A stretch of 53,919 nucleotides of DNA from Chloromonas sp. AAM2. Lineage: Eukaryota; Chlorophyta; Chlorophyceae; Chlamydomonadales; Chlamydomonadaceae. Location of the stretch: the NCBI GenBank assembly GCA_004335635.1, contig QAXH01001767.1, positions 16,057 to 69,975 of the forward strand, written 5' to 3'. The notes under the pieces were generated by a model, which worked only from the letters and a program-made list of their open reading frames with translations, had not been told where the DNA came from and ran no database searches. Of this stretch, positions 37,401 to 46,400 are shown in pieces. The position numbers were made by a program, and so were the translations under genes. Each line of letters starts with the position of its first letter. Position 1 is the stretch's first letter.

Positions 37401-40400
37401 GGCAGCTGGACATCCCCGTGTCAGATAACTTCAGCCTGCAGAGCACCCTCGCAACGCCGGTGGAGGTGAGACAGAGGGGCATGCTGTGCGCGTGTGCGCC
37501 CGTGGGCATACAGGCACAAGCACCACGGGTAAACTAGGGACCGGTACCTCGCTTGAGGTTCTGGCTGTTCTCACTGTCTCTCTGAGTCTCACTCACTCAC
37601 TCACTCACTCACTGTCTGAGCATGCAGTTGTCAACCAGTTCCTGACATGTACACATACCATCAACTGTCCACCTTGACCTTAGACTCGTATCTCCAATCA
37701 CAGCATCATCTCAGCCCCTCCTCTGCATGCATGTGGTTGTCAGGTTCGCGAGTGGAACCTCCAGGGGCTGCCCACTGACGCGCTGAGCGTCGACAACGGC
37801 ATCCTGGTCACACGCGGCTCCAGGTGGCCGCTGATGGTGGACCCGCAGGACCAGGCAAACAGGTGGGAGCAGGGAGAGAAGGGCGCACACAGGTGGGAGC
37901 AGGGAGGATAGGGGCGTTGACCCCGGGCAGGTGGAGGGTGCAGCTAGGGAACTGGGAAAAGCTACCTGAAAACCTGCTGGAAACCTGCTGTTGTATCCAG
38001 GCATATTTTTCAAGTGTATGGCCTTCATACACAACAAAACCACACGCAGCAGCCAGCCATGTAGCAGCCAAACATTGCTGGCATGGCCTCAGCTTGCTGG
38101 GATTGACCCACTGTCACTGTGTCCTTGCGCCGTGGCATGCTCTCCCTCAGGTGGGTTAAGGCGATGGAGAGTAAGAACGGGCTGCGCTCGCTGCGGGTAA
38201 CCGACGGCCACATCCTGCGCACGCTGGAGAACTGCATCCGCGTGGGCTCGCCCGTGCTGCTGGAGGACGCGGGGGAGAGCCTGGACCCGGCGCTGGAGCC
38301 GCTGCTGCAGAAGCAGACCTTCACACAAGGTACGCAGAAACGATGAACCACAAGAGATGGGATTTGGAAACTGCTGAGGTGATCATGAGGACAGACAGGC
38401 GGCGAGGGTTTGGAGCAAATAATTCAGGATGTGCAACTGTCCAATCAGGCATGGTCTTGCACCAATTGCATGGAAAGTTTGCATGCGCGGCTCAGGGCTG
38501 GAGTCAAGGATGCACTGGAGCCACTGCTGTTAAGCAAAGGTTGCGTGCAGATGGGAAAGCTGTGTACGGCAAGAGAGCACTGCGCATGCCAGTAATGCGT
38601 GTGCAGAACACGAACCAGACTGTGCATGCCTGAGTTGCACCACCTCTCCTTTGCCTGGCTACGGCTTGCTTTTGTCCACCGCTGCTCTGAGTGTCACTTT
38701 CTCAGGCACACGCACTCTGATCCGCCTGGGCGACAGCGACGTCGACTACGACCCCAACTTCCGTTTCTACATGACCACCAAGCTGCCCAACCCGCACTAC
38801 CTACCAGAGGTCTGCATCAAGGTCAACCTAATCAACTTCACGGTCACAATTAAGGTGCGGGACCTGCCAGGTTATCACATGTCGCAGGCTGTGCACGTGC
38901 AGCACACACGGCCTTTCTGACCCGCGCAACGTGACAAAGCTGGGTTTCACAGCTAGGCAAGGCTACTGAGCATGCGTGCGTGTCCATCACCAGGATGATA
39001 CTGTTTGTGGGAGATTGAAGGCTCCTTATTCCAATTTCTCCAACAAGCCATATTGGTATTCACAGATTGCAAACATGTTTCACCCGGTAGAACATGTGTG
39101 CATTTAACATCAGGACGCTGTAGGATGGACAATCAGATCCAAACAAACAGGCCTTGCAGGGGTCGCAAACAAACAGGAGTTACAGACCTTGTTGTTTGAA
39201 ACCTTTGTAACATCTAGATGGTCATGTTGCACAGCGTGTGCGCTGACTGCGCCATGAGAAGCATGTGGGCGTGTATTTCCGCCTCCCTTCAGGGTCTTGA
39301 GGACCAGTTGTTGGGCGACGTGGTGCGTAAGGAACGGCCCGAGCTGGAGGAGGCGAGGGACAGGCTGGTGCTGTCCATTTCAAACGACAAGCGACAGCTG
39401 GCGGAGCTGGAGGACAAGGTGAGACACGAACTCACTGCATCACACCAGGCTCGGCGGCAGGGTTTTTCAAGCCAGGGCAGCAGGGACAGGGCTGCTCATA
39501 GAGAAGGTAGGACCATCATAGGGAGCCCACCAAGGAAGGTCTGAGGGCTTGCAGGGCACCAGCGTGCAAGTTCAATGCTGTTAGTTGCACTAGCTTACCG
39601 AAGGCACCAGAGCAGTGCGTGACTACCTGTCCGTGTGAGGCCAGTGCTGAGCGCCCATGTGCCATGCAACTGTGGCACTGACTGGTGGACCGCCGGACAC
39701 ATTCACAACACGTCTTGGCTACAGACCCGTGCCTGCATACACACTGTACTGTCATAATCTTGACAACATGCACTCGCATCAGGTGCTTAAGCTTCTGCGC
39801 GAGAGCAGCGGCAACATCCTCGATGACGAAGTGCTTATCAACACGCTGAACAACAGCAAGACCACCTCCAGCCTGATCAACGCCAGGGTGCGGGAGGCCG
39901 AGGAGACGGAGCGAGCAATCAACGCCGCGAGGGAGGTCTACAGGCCGGTGCCCGTTCGCGCCTCCATACTGTACTTCGTCATTGCAGATCTGGTGGGTGA
40001 TAGCAGATCTGGTGGGCGATTGCAGATCTGGTGGGTGATTGCAGATCTGGTGGGTGATTGCAGATCTGGTGGGTGATAGCACGCTTGCCTTGGTTGTAAG
40101 TCGGGCTTTTCCTGTCGCATGTCCCTCACCAGTGGTGGTCAGTGATTGACGGGTGGTGATTCTTGGAACATGCGGCCCGGACAGCGGGCAAAGGTGGCTT
40201 TTTCTGCTCCTGTTCCCTGCACTGTACTGTGCTGGCCTGTCATGATGCCGGTGCGAGGATTGGTAGTCAAAACACAGAAAGCTTTGTGTTTGGTTCGTGC
40301 ATAACTTTGGCAACGTCTGTGCAGCATGTCTCTGGTGGTCAGAGCTGTCACCAAAAGGCTTGTGTGTGTACTGTGGTGTCGCCTCTTGCCCCTTCAGGCC

Positions 40401-43400
40401 CACATGGACCCCATGTACCAGTACAGCCTGGCGTACTTCACACAGCTGTTCAACTATTGCATTGACACGTCAGCGCCCAGCGAGGACCTGTCCGTGAGGC
40501 TGGAGAACCTCATGGCGTTCACCACTGAGTTCATGTATGCAATGGTGGGTGGGGGCACACTGCAAATGATGGGTCGGGGTGTGTCTTTCTGCACCTGTGT
40601 TGCCCCACAAGTGGAACAGAACATGCGTAATCATGCGCAAGGGTGGGTTCTCATTACACTGGGTGGAAGGTAGGGCGCGGTGCCATTTTGAAGCAGGTGC
40701 AAGGTAGACAACATGCAACATTACCAGGATACGCCCTGGCTGTCACGACCCTACCCATGGAGGGAGGACAGCAGATGAGACGCAAGTTGCACAAACAGTG
40801 GCACTGGCTTCACAGCCTTTTCACAATAAAGCATTTGGGTTGTTGTGGTTGGAGGCATCAAGGATTGCACAGCAGGCCTTGAGTGTGGTGGGCATTGGCG
40901 TGTGCGTGAGCAGGACTGCAGCAGATGACAGGTAGGTAATGTGTGCAGCTTTGCATGACGGATTCAACGTTGCGTGCAGCGTGCTGCTGCGTACTGCTGG
41001 TTTCATCTGGACATTTGACCTACCTGCAAGGTGCAGCAGCAGGCAGTGCTGCTCAACGCATTGTTCTGTGTGCCTTGTTCGACACTGCCGGTGTGATGTG
41101 TGTGTTGCTTCCTGTCAGGTGTGCCGCGGGCTCTTCGAGGCTCACAAGATGATCTTCAGCTTCCTGATAGCCACGGCCATACAGCGGGAGGCGGGCTGCA
41201 TTCGGCCTGGCCAGTGGAACTTCCTCATCCGAGGGGCACCGGGTGAGGGACAGACCGATTGACAGTCCAGTGTGACACGTGCGGATGGTGCTCAGACGAA
41301 CTTGCAATGGGCATCTTGGCAGTAGGCCTGGCTCTAGTTGTACGCTGCGTGGCAAGCAGCGATGCAGCTCTAGGATTGCATAGGGCAAGGAACCAAAGAA
41401 TGGAGGTCAGTCCGGTGTGTGGACGCAACGTACAGGCTGAGTGGGTGGCCAACAGGTACACTGCACTGCATGGGTACAGCGCAGGCAAGGGTAGCAGGGC
41501 GCCTAGCAGTGATGCGTCCCTGAAGCTACCTTTTCCTGCCCTCTGTTGCAACCTTGCAGCTCCCAAGCAGCCTCTACCACGACCTAGTGGCCTGCCCTGG
41601 CTCACTGACGGCGTGTGGGTCGGGCTGCAGGGCCTGGAGCAGGCGGTGCCAGCATTCAACGCAAGGCTGTTGGCGTCGGTTACTGAGCACGTGAGTAGTG
41701 CACAGGGCAGGTATCTTGAATGACACACGCCTTGTCAGTTTGGCTCAACAGCAGTGCCAGGTCGCACCTTGAGTGTGTGATGATGATATTGTCATTCCTT
41801 TCACTATTCATATTCAAGATCTTCTTTTCTCTCACCTTATAAGCAACGAACATGTTTGAAAGAAAGCATGCAAGTCTGATTCGTTTGCCTGACATCCTTT
41901 CTCTCCGCAGCCTGCCCTGTGGCGGTCTCTAATTGAGTCCCCCGAGCCGGACCAGTGCGACATGGAGGGGCTGGCTGAGGCCATGGACATGCGCCCCGCA
42001 ACCCCCGCCACTGCCACCCAGCCGCCGCCTGTAGAGGGTGCGCCCTCGGGCCCCGCCGTCCCGCAGGCGGATCGGCGCATCAACGGGTTCCTGGCGCTGC
42101 TGCTGGTCAAGGTGGCGTGTGAGGACAGGCTCGGGGCTGCGGTGCAACGGTAAGGGTTGGGCTTGGCTGGGTCTGACTGGGGCAATCTTCAGAGTGTGCT
42201 TGGTTCAGCCGCAGAATCGCCGAGGGAAAAGTAAGCAGTGCACTGCAACAGTAAGGGTTTGACTTTGGAGAGAAGACTCGCTGGACATGGGGGGCCAGCT
42301 CTGACAAGGGCATGCTCTCAGCTGCAGTGCTGCATTAGCAGCATGTTCACACCAAACCTACACAAACAGCTTTCAAATTCTATGAGCAACCATGCCAGGC
42401 CCCTTTGATAATGCCAGGGCCAGCAGACATTGAATGTTGTCTACGTTTCTAGGTACGTTTCCTCCTCCCTGGGCCGGCAGTTCACCGAGTCGCCTCCCTC
42501 CTCCCTGGCGGACATCTACAAGGACTCCAGCCCCGTCACGCCCATCATATTCATCCTGTCGCAGGGCGCAGACCCAACCAGTGCGCTGGCAAGGTGAGGC
42601 CTAGCTGCACATATGGGGAACTGGACTAACAAGAGCTCAAGTTCATGACGATGTGTCCAAGGGTCAGGGTCTACAGTGGCCTCTGTACACCTGGGATCAA
42701 GCCTGCTTGACTTGCAAGTTCTGACTAACAGGAGCTGGAGATGGGCTTGCAAGGTCATGACGACGTATTCAAAAATCAGAGTTGTGGGCTGTGAGTGCCT
42801 TTAAACCTGCACACGGGCTGGTGATGAATTGCCCGTCCTTGGTGACCCTGCAACTCCCCAGCGGCTTGGCTGCAGCATCAAGTGACTGCCTTGTGTACAA
42901 TGCCTGGAGTATCACATAATGGTGCATGGACAATCAGGCATTGGCGCATGTGTGGGCTGCGGTGCACTTAGGTCTGTATCTGAATGTTTGTTTGCATATG
43001 TTTTCAGGTTTGGCGAGAGCATGGGCCGGTCTGTGGGTTCGCGGCTGCACATCATCAGCCTGGGCCAGGGCCAGGGGCCCATAGCCGAGAGCACATTGGC
43101 CATGGCGGTCAGGGCGGGAGACTGGGTGTGCCTGCAGGTAAGGCCGAGAAAGTGATGCATACAACTAGGGATTGCACTAGGGGATTGATTCGACCAGGGT
43201 GTTGCTTCACGATGTCAGCACTTGAATTCGAGGCCGATAACACTCAGCCAGCACAGGTTTGCTGCTCAGGCTTGCTTCTCAGGCTGGCCACACAGGATGG
43301 ACAAAGGGGCCACATCTCAGGCTGGCTTCTGCAGTATCAACCCATGAGAGGTCATTGATGTGTGGTGCATGGACGTGTGTGCTCTTCTGCCCGCCTCAGA

Positions 43401-46400
43401 ACTGCCACCTTGCCAGGTCCTGGATGCCGGGTCTGGAGCGTGTGGTGGAGGACCTCATGGCGAGGTACAGCAAGCAGCAGCAGTTCACGTCCGTGGGGTC
43501 AGAGGTGGCGCAGGTGGGGCAGGGCGGGGCCTGCAGGTGGGGTCAGAGGTGGCGCAGGTGGGGCAGGGCGGGGCCTGCCTGGCTATGCACCGAGGCAAAC
43601 GCCCCCTCCATCCTAAGCAGTTCATCTGAAACTCACGTCAAGAAGTGATTACACTGAAAGCCTGTGCACAGTCTGCACAGACAGTGCCAGTGGTGGGGCA
43701 TGTGTTGGCTTGCATCTGATGCGGTACTAGCCATTCGCCACCCAGGTTGTGTCTTTGCAAATGCTCGGAGTGCAACCAACACTTGGTAGTTGGAACCAAG
43801 TGTAACCCTGTGCCATGTTTCCTTGGCCTCTCTCTGTGTGCCTAGTGCCTAGTGCCTTGGCCTCTCTCGTTGTGAAGCGTGCCCCGCATGCGAGTGTGTG
43901 CGTGTGCGTGTGCGTCCGCAGAGTGGCCTGGCGAGGTCCGACTCCGTGGCGGTTCCAAAGGAAGGGTCCATGACCGACCTCGAGGCGCATCAGTCCGCGT
44001 CGGGGGCTGCGGCCGGCGGGGCGGAGGCGTGGGACGTGCACCCGGAATTCCGCCTGTGGCTGACCTCCATGCCCGCGCCGCACTTCCCAGTGCCAGTGCT
44101 GCAGACGGGTGAGGCTTTCGGGCTACTCGTAGTAGAAAAGAGCTAATGGGGCCGTATAATGCCAGACAGTGATCCTTCTACATTGTGATTGAACGGTGCA
44201 GCTTGCTGTCCACCCACTTCACTTGCACGCGTGCTGCCCGTCCTCTCATGCAAGCCCTTGCTCCCATGGGTGAAGGACTTGGCCTCTTTTCACTGCACTT
44301 GCACTTCTATGCAGATGAACACATCGGTCCACCAGCTGACAACTTGTGGCCGACACCCACGGCCTGTATTGCACACTTCGCCCACCCGGCCAACATCCCA
44401 TGTGGCCCCTCTGTGCACCCGTTTCCCCGCAGGCATCAAGGTGACCCAGGAGCCGCCCAAGGGCCTGCGGGCCAGCCTCCTGCGCTCGTACATGCAGATG
44501 GCACCAGAGGCCCTGGACCTGGCCCCGGACCACCCGCACACCGACAGCTGGAGGAAGCTGGTGTTTGCGCTGTCAACGTTCCATGCGCTGCTGCAGGTAG
44601 GCAGGACTGGCGCCCGGCCAAGACAGGACCGTGAATTTGTTGCTATTAGCACCATTGTCCCAGCCCTGCATTTGTTATCGGACCCAGAAGCCTGACCAGG
44701 TTCAAAGTTTACGTGCTAAGCTAGTCTTGCTTGCTTGAACTGTTTTCAGGAGCGGCGTAAGTTTGGTCCCCTGGGCTGGAACATCCCTTACGAGTTCAGT
44801 GGCGGCGACCTGGACTGCGGGCTGTTAACCCTCCGAATGTTCCTGGACAATGCAGCCAGGGCACAGGGGGACGCACAGGCACACACGAGGGGGGCGGGCA
44901 TTCCGTGGGAGGCGCTCACATACGTCACAGGGCAGGTGCGGCAGCCACTCGGGCATGGGCGCCGGGTCAGGAAATGACATGTGCCTTGACTGCTTCGGCG
45001 ACCGCCCTTCATGCCTTGCCATGCCATGCCTTGCCATGCCTGTCTAGTTGTCAGCACCCGTGACCAGGCTGGTGAAGAGGTGTGCATGCCACTGCCTGTG
45101 GGCTCCAATGGCCTTTCTCGAGCGAGTTGATTCGTTCTTTGCATCAATGCTCACGTGGCCTGCTGCCGTGCTGCCTGGGTTTGTCCTTCAGATCAACTAT
45201 GGCGGCCGTGTGACGGATGATAACGACCGGCGGTTACTCATGTGCATCCTTAACCAGTACTACAACGAGCGGGTAAGGGGCACTGCCGGCAGAATGGGGC
45301 AGGAAACCGCAACATGTCCAAGGATCAGTCTGTCCTGCAACGGCTAGTCAGGGGCTGGTCATTCATTCTTCACTAGTGCGTGTATAGCAAAGAAACTCCC
45401 GCCGGTGTCACATTGTGTAAAACAGTGTCTTTACTCATGTTTACAACTACAGGCCTGGAACGCGGCTTGTTGTTTAGGCGTTTTGCTAACCGAGCCTTTA
45501 AAACCACGTGTTGGCTGTTGTTCATCAGGTTGTCGGGTGAATGCTTGCTGCCTCAGGTGCTGTCCGACAGCCACTCCTTCACCGCCTCCGGCAACTACGC
45601 CTCGGCCCCCGCCGGTGACGGGCCCGCCTACCTGGCGCACATCCGGGCCATGCCCAGTGTGGACGAGCCAGAGGTGTTTGGACTGCATGCAAACGCAGCC
45701 ATCACCTTCAACCTACAGGTCACTGGGCCACTGCTGGAGTGGGGCTTGCGTGGCCATGGGGGAAGGGGCATGCCTCGGATGCTGATGACCGCAAGTTTAT
45801 ATGCCTTCTGCCTGGCTGTCATCAAGTCACTGAGCTGCAACTGCATCTGACCTCAATCTCAACGCAATGAGCACAGCAACAGCCTACGTAGTGTCAGAGG
45901 CATACAGGCCATGCAATGTCGCTAGCCCTTCCTTTTCAGACCACCTGCCCTGCGACTGCACTATGTACCTGATTGTGCATCAATTGTTGCTCAATTTATT
46001 GCCCTGGCAGTCTCACAGTCGAATCCTGGAGCACTGCAGCCCATTGGCTGTCCTGCATACCTGATGTTGTGCGTGTTGTGTGGCTTGGGTCTCAGGAGTC
46101 GCGCAAGCTGCTGGATGTGGTGCTGTCCATTCAGCCGCGGCTGGCCGCCTCAGCGGGCGCACCGGGCCTCATGGCCAAGAGCCCCGAAGAGACGCTCATA
46201 GAGGTGAGAGGATAGGCGCAGATACACACACACACACACACACACATGCACACACACAGACGCACGCAAACATGTACACACGCACAGGCGCACTCTCGCT
46301 CGCATGCAACAGTGCCATGCAACAGTGTCGTGATGTCTACTAGGCAGCGTCAGCACAGGTAGACTCCAAGGTTGTATCTTGGAGCGCCACCACTGCGCTG

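Larger units (their letters stand above)
36870..39992 (+). other. Dynein exons 64-70: AAA5 and buttress
   Basis: Exons: 36870-36963, 37356-37465, 37744-37862, 38151-38329, 38706-38854, 39293-39418, 39783-39992. AAA5 has no nucleotide-binding P-loop, as expected for the family. Seen: [53 protein letters not shown], a glutamate-rich [16 protein letters not shown], and [18 protein letters not shown]. Exons 69-70 form the antiparallel coiled coil (buttress) that braces the stalk ([40 protein letters not shown]). Three of this block's seven exons (64, 66, 70) end in tandemly repeated splice donors. Confidence 0.92.

Noticed and set aside
39516..40403. 295-codon minus-strand open frame
   Set aside because: Antisense to dynein exon 70 and its 19-bp array; the repeated part ([13 protein letters not shown]) is an artefact of the array.
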